Shown here piece after piece: positions 45,375 to 54,351 of a stretch of DNA of 64,000 bases. Position 1 is the stretch's first letter, and each line of letters opens with the position of its first letter. Below the pieces are notes generated by a model. The model worked only from the letters and a program-made list of their open reading frames with translations. It was not told the DNA's origin and did not search any database. Made by a program: the position numbers and the translations under genes. This stretch comes from Actinobaculum suis (lineage in GTDB: Bacteria > Actinomycetota > Actinomycetes > Actinomycetales > Actinomycetaceae): contig NZ_FNAU01000001.1 in NCBI RefSeq assembly GCF_900102025.1, positions 1 through 64,000 of the forward strand, given 5' to 3'.

Positions 45375-46019
45375 ATGGATGGGTACTCCTTTCTCGCCGG
45401 AAAACCTTTTATCATCGTCTATTTAGTGCTTTTTCTAGTGGTTTCTTTGCGTTCCACCGCTACGTTTTGGCTCGGCCGCTACGCCGCATATTTGGTGCTA
45501 AAACAAAAAGAGCCCAGTAATCGCATTGCAAATTACGCTTGGTCCTGGGCCCATAATCCCAAAACTTTGGCGGCTGCAGATCGCATCCAGCGCCGCGGCT
45601 GGCCGCTGGTCACCCTCTGCTTCTACACGATTGGTATCCAGACGGTGATCCTTATCGGCGCAGGGCTAACCCGCATGCGGGCCTGGCGTTTTACCGCTGC
45701 CGCTTTCTTCGGTTGGGTTGGTTGGGCACTTATCTATTCCACGGTGGGCATGGCCGCGCTGGCCGCCGTCTGGTCCGCCATCCTCGGTTCCTGGTGGGGC
45801 ATCGGAATCATTGCGGTGCTCATTATTGCCGCGGGTAGCTACGTGTTTATGCGGCGGTACCGGAGAACGCAGCGCATCGAAAACCAAGATGCTACCGCGC
45901 GCATCACTGCGGAAACTGAAAACCCCGATTCGGCAATCTCGAAGGCGGCGAACCTTGCGACCGCCGATACGGTGGCACAGACCGCACAATCTTCAACGCG
46001 CGAAGCACCGCACGCCTAA
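45375..46019 (+). CDS. DedA/VTT-like small membrane protein
   Basis: 214 residues. Hydrophobic segments at about 10-28, 78-98, 102-122 and 130-155. The ATFWLGRYAA and RRGWPLVTLCFYTIGIQTV segments resemble the DedA family (FLGRYxG, and xRxGxxxVxxxRFxPGxR), but the arginine motif is weak. The last 55 residues are Ala/Thr/Glu-rich. DedA proteins move polyprenyl phosphate or phospholipids; here the call is tentative. 19 bp before an S4-domain gene. Confidence 0.6.
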   Translation: MDGYSFLAGKPFIIVYLVLFLVVSLRSTATFWLGRYAAYLVLKQKEPSNRIANYAWSWAHNPKTLAAADRIQRRGWPLVTLCFYTIGIQTVILIGAGLTRMRAWRFTAAAFFGWVGWALIYSTVGMAALAAVWSAILGSWWGIGIIAVLIIAAGSYVFMRRYRRTQRIENQDATARITAETENPDSAISKAANLATADTVAQTAQSSTREAPHA

Positions 46020-46038
46020 GCGTGCAATACTAGGCATC

Positions 46039-46275
46039 ATGCAGGAAGATCTTCCAGAAATTGAAGTTCGCGTGCCCATCAAACTGGGCCAGTTCGTCAA
46101 GCTTGCGAGTTTTGTGGGCACGGGCGGAGAGGCACGCGAAGTTATTCAAGCCGGGTACGTATTCGTAAACGGCGAGCCGGTTTCCGAACGGGGGCGCCAG
46201 CTGTACGGAGGCGACGTCGTAGAATTTGACGACGGCGAATACGTGCTCGCGGTACGCGTGGCCGAAAGATCGTAG
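46039..46275 (+). CDS. S4 domain RNA-binding protein
   Basis: 78 residues, MQEDLPEIEV start at 46039 within a longer chance frame. VPIKLGQFVKLASFVGTGGEAREVI, QAGYVFVNGEPVSERGRQL and GDVVEFDDGEYVLAV form a complete S4 fold of the YbcJ/YaaA kind. A TAGG box lies before the ATG. Such proteins bind structured RNA, possibly ribosomal; no partner is indicated. Confidence 0.88.
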   Translation: MQEDLPEIEVRVPIKLGQFVKLASFVGTGGEAREVIQAGYVFVNGEPVSERGRQLYGGDVVEFDDGEYVLAVRVAERS

Positions 46276-46322
46276 ACTCTCTGCGGGGGCACCTGCACCC
46301 ATTCTCTTTTCCGTTGTTTCAC

Positions 46323-46328
46323 TATAAT
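46323..46328 (+). promoter_or_regulatory. Consensus -10 element immediately before femAB copy 2
   Basis: TATAAT ends nine bases before the first ATG at 46338, so transcription would begin at or within a few bases of the start codon. No ribosome site lies between them, which suggests a leaderless mRNA, a common actinobacterial form. Confidence 0.55.
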
Positions 46329-46337
46329 GCTGGGATT

Positions 46338-47636
46338 ATGATGCGCTTCAGACCTCTCACCGCTTCGGAATACACGAATTTCGTCAAAACTGCACCGCGC
46401 CTTTTCGTGCAGCAGTTACCCGAGTACGCCCAGGCGCGTACCGAACTTGGCTCCCGCGTCGAATTTGTGGGAGTTGTGGAAGAAACTCCGGGCCCGGACG
46501 GCCAGGCCGGCGAACCGCGGGTTTTGGCGGCCGCTTCGATTCGCTACCAGCCGTGGCGGCGCTTCTTCTGGCGCACTCATATCCAGTACGGCCCCACGAT
46601 TGACTGGTCTGATCTGCCGCTCGTAAAGTTCTTCTTTGCCGGCTTGCGTGAATATTTGGCGAAACAAAAGCGAGTGCTTTCGCTGCGGGTCACGCCACGG
46701 CTGGATATGCACACCTATGAAGATATTAAGATCGTTGCCGATAATCCGGCGGCCGGGCCGGCTTTAGATGTGCTTTCTCAAATAGGTTTCCAGCGGGTGA
46801 ATATTGAGTTCTTTGACCGCGGGGATATTCCGGGCCGTTTTATTTATGTGAAAGATATTGCGGGTCTAGATTTTGAGGAAGCTACCGCTACTTTGGCGAA
46901 AGGTTTGCGGCGGCGTTTCCACAATGAGGGCCGTTACGGGGTGACCGTGAAGTTCTTAGGTCCCGAAGATTTCGGGTACCTGGATGGTTTGCACGAGTCG
47001 ACGACGGACCGCGTGGAAGGCATGCCCACGATTTCGGAAGATTCCCGCCGCCTATATATTTCGCTCATGAAACATTTGGGCCGGGAACGTTCCTTCGTCT
47101 GCGTGGCTTTCTTCTCCCCGGTTGCTTATATCAGCCAACTGGAAACCACCCGGGAAGAAAGCCTGGCACGCATCGAAGTATTGCAAGAACGCAAACAAAC
47201 GAAGGCGCGAGATCGCGAGCTTGCGGAATTGGATAAAACCTTGACCCACACCGCGGAGCAAATCGCCGCGGCCCAGGAAGTGCACGAAAAATACGGGGAT
47301 AACATTCCGATCAATTCGGCCCTCGGTTTCCAATGCAATCAGGAACTGATCTTGCTTCTGGGTGGTATGGACAAGCGTTTCACCCAGTTCGCGCGGGACT
47401 ACCCGGTAGAAAGAGCTGCCTTCAAGTGGGCCTGCGATCGGCAACTCGATATTTACAACACTTTCGCGGTTTCGGGAATTTGGGACGAAACCGCGCCCGA
47501 TGCCCCGGTAATCCGGTTCAAACGCTGGCTCAATGGCCGCGTAGAAGAATATCCGGGCACCTACGATTTAGCGCTCTCGCCCCTCGCCCGCCCACTCGGC
47601 GCCACCGAGGGCGGGAAAACCCTCACCGCCGTCTAA
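46338..47636 (+). CDS. FemAB-family peptidoglycan bridge aminoacyltransferase (copy 2)
   Basis: 432 residues from the ATG at 46338 (a second ATG follows directly). Same architecture as the protein at 15019: FVQQLPEYAQAR, THIQYGPTIDWSDLPLVKFFF, ATLAKGLRRRFHNEGRYGV, coiled-coil hairpin (about 275-325: LETTREESLARIEVLQER), DIYNTFAVSGIWDETAPDAP and RFKRWLNGRVEEYPGTYDL. The two copies may add successive residues of one cross-bridge, as FemX/A/B do. It is isolated from other wall genes. Confidence 0.9.
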   Translation: MMRFRPLTASEYTNFVKTAPRLFVQQLPEYAQARTELGSRVEFVGVVEETPGPDGQAGEPRVLAAASIRYQPWRRFFWRTHIQYGPTIDWSDLPLVKFFFAGLREYLAKQKRVLSLRVTPRLDMHTYEDIKIVADNPAAGPALDVLSQIGFQRVNIEFFDRGDIPGRFIYVKDIAGLDFEEATATLAKGLRRRFHNEGRYGVTVKFLGPEDFGYLDGLHESTTDRVEGMPTISEDSRRLYISLMKHLGRERSFVCVAFFSPVAYISQLETTREESLARIEVLQERKQTKARDRELAELDKTLTHTAEQIAAAQEVHEKYGDNIPINSALGFQCNQELILLLGGMDKRFTQFARDYPVERAAFKWACDRQLDIYNTFAVSGIWDETAPDAPVIRFKRWLNGRVEEYPGTYDLALSPLARPLGATEGGKTLTAV

Positions 47637-47701
47637 GGCCTAGCGCCTAGGGCTTACCACCTAGGGCTACCGCTTAGTGCCATCGCAATCGTGTCCAGCC
47701 G

Positions 47702-47737
47702 CCTGGGCCCGTTGCCTTCTCGGGCAACCGGCCCAGG
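47702..47737. terminator. Strong hairpin between convergent femAB2 and dnaE
   Basis: Arms CCTGGGCC-C-GTTGCC (47702-47716) and GGCAAC-C-GGCCCAGG (47723-47737) pair over 14 bp with one C-C mismatch and a 6-nt loop. No T tract, a form reported for actinobacterial terminators. It could serve both convergent genes. Confidence 0.6.
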
Positions 47738-47784
47738 GCCACCGGCAACGGCGGCGGCGCGCGGCGGCGTACCTCACTTCATAA

Positions 47785-50700
47785 CTAGCTCATAATGCAG
47801 TTACGGCCGAGCAGTACCCGCAGGTCGGAGAAGAGCGCGCTGACCGGGTTCACATAGAACTTTTGCGCCACCTGTACCACCACGGTTTTTCCGGGGCACC
47901 GCACATGCAAACGCACGGGCGCTGAACCCGGATAGTTCTGGAGCACTTGCCGCAAGGAATCCATCAAGGAACTCGTGCACATCCGCTCCCCGAGCTGCAA
48001 ATCAACCGGGGAATCCGGCATGAGATCGTGCGAAGGTAGCGTCATTTCTTGGGCGGCTAGTTGTAGGTTGCCGTCCCGGTCTGAAACCCGGCAGCGCACG
48101 ATCGCTACCTGGTCGGTCTGCAGATTCCCCGAAACTTGCTGGTAGGTGTTCGGGAAGAAGTTGATTTCCGCGGAACCGGTGAGGTCTTCGAGTACCACCG
48201 TGGCCCACATACGCCCGTTTTTCTTGGAAATCCGGGTTTCTACTTTGGTGATCAGCCCGGCCAGCGAAAGCGAAGCCCCATCCGGAATGGTCTCTTCATT
48301 CATCAGCCGCACGATCGTTGTATCAGCGGCCCGGTCCAGAATGTGTTCCATTCCGGAAAGCGGATGGTCCGAAACATACAGCCCCAAAACGTCACGTTCT
48401 TTATTGAGCTTTTCGCGTTTATCCCATTCGGGAATTTCCGGAATGGTTACTTCCACGCCTTCTTGCACCGAAGTGCCGCCAAAGAGGTCGAACTGGCCTA
48501 CTGCTTCGTTCTTTTTCAAAGCGGCCACGGAATCTACTGCCTCATCCACGCGGGATAGCAAAGCGCGGCGCGAATACCCAAAACTATCGAAAGCTCCAGC
48601 CTTGACCAGTGATTCAATCGCCCGCTTATTGAGTACCTGGATCGGCACCTTGTCCAAAAAGTCTTGGAAGGATTCAAAACGGCCCTTTTCTTTCCGGGCT
48701 TGCACAATCCCTTCCACGATCGGGATACCCACATTTTTTACCGCGGAAAGGCCGAAACGGATTTCCTCACCCACGGCAGAGAAATTCATTTGCGATTCGT
48801 TTACGTCTGGCACTAGCACGCGGATGCCCATGCGCCGCGTCTCCCCCAAATACAGCGAGAGTTTATTGCGGTTATCGCGCCGGGAAGTAAGAACCGCGGC
48901 CATATATTCCACCGGATAGTGGGCCTTAAGCCACGCCGTCCACATGGAAATCACGCCATAGGCCGCCGAGTGCGACTTGTTGAACGCGTACGAGGCGAAT
49001 GGTTCCATGGTTCCCCACAGAGCCTGCACCGCTTCCTTCGAATAGCCATTCTCCTTCATGCCTGTTTCGAAGTCCACGTACATTTTATCCATCTCGTGTT
49101 TCTTCTTTTTGCCCATGGCTTTCCGCAAGGAATCGGCTTGCCCCATGGAGAAACCAGCCACTTTCCGGGCAATCTGCATGATCTGTTCCTGGTAGACGAT
49201 CAAGCCGTAGGTGGGCCCCAAAATTTCGTGCAAAGGCTCATCGAGTTCGGGATGGATAGGCTCAATTTTCTGCATCCCGTTCTTCCGCAAGGCATAGTTG
49301 GTATGCGAATTCATGCCCATCGGGCCGGGCCGGTACAGGGCCGAAACCGCGGAAATATCATCGAACCCGGTGGGTTTCATTTGCCGCAGGAGCGTACGCA
49401 TACCCGACCCATCCAGCTGGAATATGCCCAGGGTTTCCCCGCGTTGCAAAAGCTCCATCGTGGTTTGGTCTTCAAAATCGACTTCCTCGATTACCACCGG
49501 TTCTTTGCCATTATCAACGATATTCTGCAGGGCATCGTCAATCGTGGTCAGGTTGGAAAGGCCCAGGAAGTCCATCTTCAAAATGCCCAGTTCTTCGCAT
49601 AGTGGGTATTCGAACTGGGTGATAACGGCGCCGTCGGCCGGGCGTTTCATAAGCGGAATAACATCGGTGAGCGGGACCGAACTCATCAGCACCGCACACG
49701 CATGCACACCCCACTGCCTGGTCAGGCCTTCAATTCCTTGCGCCAAAGAAAACACACGTTGGGCATCCGGATCACCCTTCACCGTTTCCCGGAACTCTAC
49801 GGCTTCGTTGTAACGCGGCGCGTTTTCGTCAAAAACTTCCGAGAGTTTAATATCGTTGCCCATCACCGCGGGTGGAAGTGCCTTGGTGAGCCGATCCCCC
49901 ATTTCGTAGGGGTAGCCGAGCACGCGGGAAGCGTCTTTGAGCGCTTGCTTGGTTTTGATGGTACCGAAGGTGACCACTTGGGAAACCTTATCGTGGCCAT
50001 ATTTTTCTTCCACGTATTCGATAACTTCACCGCGCCGCCGCTCATCAAAGTCGACGTCGATATCCGGCATGGATACTCGTTCCGGGTTCAAGAACCGTTC
50101 GAAAAGCAAGCCGTGTTTGATCGGATCAAGTTGGGTGATTCCCAGCGCATAAGCAACCATCGAACCGGCACCCGAACCACGGCCCGGCCCCACGCGGATA
50201 CCATTATCGCGAGCCCAATTAATGTAATCGGCTACTACCAGGAAGTACCCGGGGAATCCCATTTCGCAGATCACGCCAACTTCATAGTCGGCACGTTTGC
50301 GCACGTCTGCCGGAATTTTTTCGCCGTAGCGTTCATGCAGGCCGCGTTCTACTTCTTTGACAAACCAGGAAGTAATATCTTCACCCGCAGGGACGGGGAA
50401 TACGGGCATATAGTTCGCCCCTTCCGCCGCGGTTTGGAAAGAGACTTCGCAGCGTTCGGCAATGAGCAAGGTGTTTTCCATGGCCCCGGGCAAATCTCCG
50501 AAAAGATCATACATTTCCTGGGTGGAACGCAGATGGTACCCTTCGCCGTCGAACTTGAAACGGGTGGGATCTTGCAGGGTGGAGCCGGAATTAATGCAGA
50601 GCATAGCGTCTTGGATTTCGGCGTCTTCCTTGCTTACATAGTGAGAATCATTGGTGGCGATAAGCGGGGCGTCGATCTTTTTTGCCAGATCTAGCAGGGC

Positions 50701-51318
50701 GTTACGCACGCGGCGTTCCACCTGGTTATTGTGGTCCATGATCTCCACGAAATAGTTTTCTTTCCCGAAGAGATCTTGCATTTGCCCGGCCGCTTCCAGC
50801 GCTTCTTTTTCTTGGCCGAGCCGCAACCGGGTTTGTACTTCCCCGGAAGGGCAGCCAGCCGTGGCAATCATGCCCTCGTGATATTGCTCCAGCAGGTCCA
50901 TATCCATGCGCGGCCATTTACCCATTTGACCTTCGAGGGAAGCTTGGGAACCCATGCGGAAGAGGTTGTGCAGGCCCGTATTGTTATAGGACAGCAAAGT
51001 GAGATGCGTGTAAGCACCACGGGCAGAAACATCATCGGCACGTTGTTCTTCGGTTCCCCACAGCACGCGATCTTGCCCGAAGCGGGAAGTTCCCGGGGTC
51101 ATATAAGCTTCAATACCAATGATCGGCTTCACCCCCTGAGCTTTACATTCCTTGTAAAACTCGTAGGCACCAAAAAGGTAACCGTGATCGGTGATAGCGA
51201 TAGCGCTTTGCCCGAGCCGTTTAGCTTCCGCTACAAGCTTTTGAATCTTTGCGGCTCCGTCTAGCAGAGAATAATCAGTGTGAACATGCAAGTGCGCGAA
51301 ATCTTTAGGAGCTGCCAT
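47785..51318 (-). CDS. dnaE: DNA polymerase III subunit alpha
   Basis: Replicative polymerase of 1177 residues, DnaE1-sized. The PHP domain opens FAHLHVHTDYSLLDGA; palm-domain catalytic aspartates are in RVSMPDIDVDFDERRRGEVIEY (about 410) and further on KMDFLGLSNLTTID. GPGRGSGAGSMVAYALGIT, YQEQIMQIARKVAGFSMGQAD and the fingers text follow. The OB fold is near 1000-1080 (LSLAGLITKVETRISKKNGRMW). The start MAAPKDF at 51318 is clear. Confidence 0.97.
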   Translation of the reverse strand: MAAPKDFAHLHVHTDYSLLDGAAKIQKLVAEAKRLGQSAIAITDHGYLFGAYEFYKECKAQGVKPIIGIEAYMTPGTSRFGQDRVLWGTEEQRADDVSARGAYTHLTLLSYNNTGLHNLFRMGSQASLEGQMGKWPRMDMDLLEQYHEGMIATAGCPSGEVQTRLRLGQEKEALEAAGQMQDLFGKENYFVEIMDHNNQVERRVRNALLDLAKKIDAPLIATNDSHYVSKEDAEIQDAMLCINSGSTLQDPTRFKFDGEGYHLRSTQEMYDLFGDLPGAMENTLLIAERCEVSFQTAAEGANYMPVFPVPAGEDITSWFVKEVERGLHERYGEKIPADVRKRADYEVGVICEMGFPGYFLVVADYINWARDNGIRVGPGRGSGAGSMVAYALGITQLDPIKHGLLFERFLNPERVSMPDIDVDFDERRRGEVIEYVEEKYGHDKVSQVVTFGTIKTKQALKDASRVLGYPYEMGDRLTKALPPAVMGNDIKLSEVFDENAPRYNEAVEFRETVKGDPDAQRVFSLAQGIEGLTRQWGVHACAVLMSSVPLTDVIPLMKRPADGAVITQFEYPLCEELGILKMDFLGLSNLTTIDDALQNIVDNGKEPVVIEEVDFEDQTTMELLQRGETLGIFQLDGSGMRTLLRQMKPTGFDDISAVSALYRPGPMGMNSHTNYALRKNGMQKIEPIHPELDEPLHEILGPTYGLIVYQEQIMQIARKVAGFSMGQADSLRKAMGKKKKHEMDKMYVDFETGMKENGYSKEAVQALWGTMEPFASYAFNKSHSAAYGVISMWTAWLKAHYPVEYMAAVLTSRRDNRNKLSLYLGETRRMGIRVLVPDVNESQMNFSAVGEEIRFGLSAVKNVGIPIVEGIVQARKEKGRFESFQDFLDKVPIQVLNKRAIESLVKAGAFDSFGYSRRALLSRVDEAVDSVAALKKNEAVGQFDLFGGTSVQEGVEVTIPEIPEWDKREKLNKERDVLGLYVSDHPLSGMEHILDRAADTTIVRLMNEETIPDGASLSLAGLITKVETRISKKNGRMWATVVLEDLTGSAEINFFPNTYQQVSGNLQTDQVAIVRCRVSDRDGNLQLAAQEMTLPSHDLMPDSPVDLQLGERMCTSSLMDSLRQVLQNYPGSAPVRLHVRCPGKTVVVQVAQKFYVNPVSALFSDLRVLLGRNCIMS

Positions 51319-51399
51319 GCGGCCGATCCTACCGCACGCATACAGAGCTGCTAATGGGCCCGGGCATGTCTCACGTTTCCAGAAGAGCGCAAGTGGTAG

Positions 51400-52191
51400 T
51401 TAGCCGCGCAAATATTTACGGGCGGTGCGATGCGGTATCCCCGCGTCCAGGTATTCTTGGCCCGGATCTGCCACATAGCCCAGTTTTTCGTAAAACCCCA
51501 AGGCGCGGGTTTGGGCTGACAGTTCAATGAGTATTCCATCCCCAAGGTCCCAGGTAGCCACAGCGGCAGCCTCTGCAGCCTCCATAACGCGCCGCCCAAT
51601 TCCCTGCCCGCGCGCGTGCGCGCAGGTTGCCACGCGGCCAATATGTACAACGGGAACCAACGTAGCTACTTCGGCTTGTATTAGTTGTACTTGCACGTCT
51701 GATTCCGAGACCAAAACTCGCGTAGGTGGTTGCGCGCCCGAAGCTTGCGGATAAGACTGCGCGCCCGAAGCTTGCACACCGGAACCTTGCGGGTAGGACC
51801 GCGTGCTAGGTATCGCGTCTGCTTTGGTGGCCGGCAGCGTGGAGGAGCGGGGGCACCACGTGGCGTCGAAGTTTGCAGCGGGTGCGGTCACTATGGGCAC
51901 GCTAGCCGGATTCTTCCCTACCCCAGGTAACCCGAACCAATATTCTTGCAACTGCGCGCGGTTGAGGAACTCATCCGGAGGGAGCACCCGGGCTGTGCCG
52001 GCGTCGTGGCCTTTTATGGGATCGGTGACCACTAGGTGGATCGTGCGCTCATCGTGATCGGCACTGTCCCATTCTTCTTCCGGGGAAACGCCCTGCTCTG
52101 CAATAAAAACCTGCTGGCGGATTTCCCGGGCGCGGCGCAATATTTCGGCTCGCTGCCCCGCTTGCATTCCAGTTTCGGCACCTATTTGCAT
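51400..52191 (-). CDS. GNAT acetyltransferase (ElaA-like) with internal low-complexity insert
   Basis: 263 residues. The N-terminal half IRQQVFIAEQGVSPEEEWDSADHDERTIHLVV, AGTARVLPPDE is ElaA-like. The acetyl-CoA site VVHIGRVATCAHARGQGIGRRVMEAA (Q/RxxGxG/A) and FYEKLGYV lie in the C-terminal half. Between them residues about 90-180 are a Ser/Gln/Ala-rich insert with SYPQxSGxQ repeats, not found in typical 150-residue ElaA proteins. Substrate unknown. Between dnaE and rluD on the same strand. Confidence 0.8.
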   Translation of the reverse strand: MQIGAETGMQAGQRAEILRRAREIRQQVFIAEQGVSPEEEWDSADHDERTIHLVVTDPIKGHDAGTARVLPPDEFLNRAQLQEYWFGLPGVGKNPASVPIVTAPAANFDATWCPRSSTLPATKADAIPSTRSYPQGSGVQASGAQSYPQASGAQPPTRVLVSESDVQVQLIQAEVATLVPVVHIGRVATCAHARGQGIGRRVMEAAEAAAVATWDLGDGILIELSAQTRALGFYEKLGYVADPGQEYLDAGIPHRTARKYLRG

Positions 52192-52208
52192 GTTTTTACT
52201 TGCCTATT

Positions 52209-52304
52209 CCTATTTGCACGCGTTCTTATTTGCACGCGTTCCTATTTGCACGCGTTCCTATTTGCGCGCGTTCCTATTTGCGCGCGTTCCTATTTGAACA
52301 CGCC
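52209..52304. repeat. 16-bp tandem repeat between the GNAT gene and rluD
   Basis: CCTATTTGCACGCGTT-type units in 16-bp register at 52209, 52225, 52241, 52257, 52273 and 52289; the last runs into the rluD stop region. Confidence 0.95.
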
Positions 52305-53213
52305 TTCGCGCATGAGGTCGAGGGCGCCTTGCAGATCTGCCGGATATTGGGAAGTGAACTCACGCCACGTACCGTCTGGATGTTCGAATCCAAGCCGGGT
52401 GGCGTGTAGCCACTGGCGCTCCAAACCTAGTTTCTTTGCTAATACGGGATCGGCACCATACATTTCATCACCCACACACGGATGGTTCAGGGCAGACATG
52501 TGGACGCGGATCTGGTGGGTGCGCCCGGTTTCGAGATGTACTTCCACGAGCGTGCCCCCGGCCATAGCTTCGAGCGTGTCGTAGTGGGTGACGGCGTGCC
52601 GCCCGCCCTTTTGCACCGCCATTTTCCACTGGTGGCGCCGGTCGCGTTTGATCGGGGCATCTATCGTGCCCGAAAGCGGATCGGGATGGCCTTGCACTAC
52701 CGCATGATAAATCTTCACCGGGATGCGATCATGAAATTCGCGTTTGAGGAGGCTATAGGCCCGCTCCGATTTAGCAACAACCATGCATCCCGAAGTTCCC
52801 ACATCAAGCCGGTGCACGATTCCGTGCCGCTCCGGTGGCCCCGATTTTGCCACCGGTATTCCCGCTTCCTGCAAAGCACCTAATACGTCCGGACCCTCAA
52901 AATTCAAAGATGGATGCGCGGCTAATCCGGCCGGCTTATCGACCACCACTACATCTTGATCTTCATACAGCAAGGGAATTTCCACTCCCCCGATCGGTTC
53001 TACCTGCCGCGGCGCCGGAAGATTAATTTCCACCACGTTTCCCGCTGTCACCACGTCCGACTTCACCGCCTGCTGGCCGTCGAGGCGCGCCTGCCCCTCA
53101 TCAATAATGCGTGCAATCGAAGAACGTGACATACCGGTGATACGGGCTAGTACTAGATCAATACGCTCCCCGTCAAAAGAATCCGGGATCGGGTAGACAC
53201 GCCGCTCCGTCAT
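52290..53213 (-). CDS. rluD: Ribosomal large subunit pseudouridine synthase, RluA/RluD family
   Basis: 307 residues from the ATG at 53213, six bases after GGAGGG and overlapping the lspA stop (ATGA). S4 domain at the N-terminus (RIDLVLARITGMSRSSIARIIDEGQARLDG). Catalytic core: VVDKPAGLAAHPS, HRLDVGTSGCMVVAKS with the catalytic Asp, and LETGRTHQIRVHMSALNHP. Expected to modify helix 69 of 23S rRNA, though RluA-family targets vary. lspA-rluD linkage is widely conserved. Confidence 0.94.
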   Translation of the reverse strand: MTERRVYPIPDSFDGERIDLVLARITGMSRSSIARIIDEGQARLDGQQAVKSDVVTAGNVVEINLPAPRQVEPIGGVEIPLLYEDQDVVVVDKPAGLAAHPSLNFEGPDVLGALQEAGIPVAKSGPPERHGIVHRLDVGTSGCMVVAKSERAYSLLKREFHDRIPVKIYHAVVQGHPDPLSGTIDAPIKRDRRHQWKMAVQKGGRHAVTHYDTLEAMAGGTLVEVHLETGRTHQIRVHMSALNHPCVGDEMYGADPVLAKKLGLERQWLHATRLGFEHPDGTWREFTSQYPADLQGALDLMREGVFK

Positions 53214-54100
53214 CGGCATCCCTCCGTTTCTCTCCTCTCCGTAGATGTTTCACTAACGTGCGCTGCGGTTGCTTCTTCTGTTTTGTCCGTTGTAGGCACA
53301 CTAGCGTTATCCAGCTTGCTGCTGGTTTCCAGTTCTCCAGTGCCAGGCGTATCCGCGGTGGCCAACTTGTTGCTGGTTTCCGTGTTTTCGGCCCGGAAGG
53401 CTTGTATTAGCAAAAGAACGACGCCGCCCACGATCGCAATATCGGCAATATTGCCTACAAACCAATCCGCATAGGCCAGGAAATCGACGACGTGCCCGGC
53501 CAGTTTTCCGGGTGGGAAGAACAAACGATCGATCACATTACCGATCGCGCCACCCCAAATCAGCGCGAACGCAATCCGGGTGAGCCGCCCCACCGGCCGG
53601 GAAAGAAGCCAGGGAATTACTACTACGCAAACCACCAAAGCAAAAACGGTAATCACCCGGGTGGCGCCCGCACCCATAGAGAAAGCGGCACCCGGATTGA
53701 AAACCAGTTGCAGGCCAAACAGATCGCCAAGCAGAGGGATCCGTTCCCCCGGATCCAGGTTTGCTAAAGCCACCCGTTTCGTAATCTGGTCTACGATCAC
53801 GATGCTGAGGGCAATTACGGCTACGCCTAGCCATTGCGGAAGCCGCGCATCTAGCCCGGTTGGTTCTATTCCAACCGTTTCCGGTTCGGCTGTCTTCGTT
53901 CCAGCTGTTTCCGGTGCGGCTGGCTTCGTTCCAGCCGTTTCCGGTTCGGCTGGCTTCGTTCCAGCTATTTCTGGTTCGGCTGGCTTCGTTCCAGCTATTT
54001 CTGGTTCGGCTGGCTTCGTTCCAGCTGATTCCGGTGCGGCGAGTTTGGGCGCGGCGGCTGGTTCCGCCTCATTACTGGCCGTTTCCGTTTTCTTCATCAT
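53210..54100 (-). CDS. lspA: Lipoprotein signal peptidase with repeat-bearing N-terminal extension
   Basis: Cleaves lipoprotein signal peptides in the membrane; 296 residues against about 165-200 normally. The four-helix core spans about residues 87-235: VAVIALSIVIVDQITKR, FNPGAAFSMG, GGAIGNVIDR and ADIAIV with the two catalytic Asp. The first 85 residues carry five AEPExAGTKP decapeptides; the last 60 are Thr/Glu/Ser-rich. GGAGG upstream supports the start at 54100 so the repeat is translated. The window encodes at least two lipoproteins (30680, 43731) as substrates. Confidence 0.94.
   Translation of the reverse strand: MMKKTETASNEAEPAAAPKLAAPESAGTKPAEPEIAGTKPAEPEIAGTKPAEPETAGTKPAAPETAGTKTAEPETVGIEPTGLDARLPQWLGVAVIALSIVIVDQITKRVALANLDPGERIPLLGDLFGLQLVFNPGAAFSMGAGATRVITVFALVVCVVVIPWLLSRPVGRLTRIAFALIWGGAIGNVIDRLFFPPGKLAGHVVDFLAYADWFVGNIADIAIVGGVVLLLIQAFRAENTETSNKLATADTPGTGELETSSKLDNASVPTTDKTEEATAAHVSETSTERRETEGCR
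53883..54032. repeat. 30-bp coding repeat in lspA
   Basis: Five 30-bp units start at 53883, 53913, 53943, 53973 and 54003, each encoding a decapeptide AEPExAGTKP or a close variant on the complement. Units 3 to 5 are nearly identical in DNA, pointing to recent expansion. Confidence 0.95.
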
Positions 54101-54302
54101 GCCACCTACCTCCGCCCGCTTCGCTGAAATTGCGGGCGGACACCGCTTCGCTTCCTGTTACTACCGAGCTACCAGGATACTATTGCCGAACTACCAGGGT
54201 ACTGTCACCTGCATTTCGCCCGCTTCTCGCTCGCATCTCGCCGGTATCGGCTCGCAATCGCAAGCAGCTACCGGGCAACAACATATTCTTTTTGGCACGG
54301 AG

Positions 54303-54341
54303 AAGCGGCGGCCTACCACATTAGGGTATAGGCCGCCGCTT
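54303..54341. terminator. Hairpin between divIVA and lspA
   Basis: Perfect 13-bp arms AAGCGGCGGCCTA (54303-54315) and TAGGCCGCCGCTT (54329-54341), 11 bp after the divIVA stop on the complement. The T-rich side lies on the plus strand, so on the gene strand it is a U-poor terminator. Confidence 0.6.
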
Positions 54342-54351
54342 TTCATTAACA

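Noticed and set aside
46030-46302. 90-codon complement frame
   Set aside because: Antisense to the S4-domain gene, which has a complete recognisable fold.
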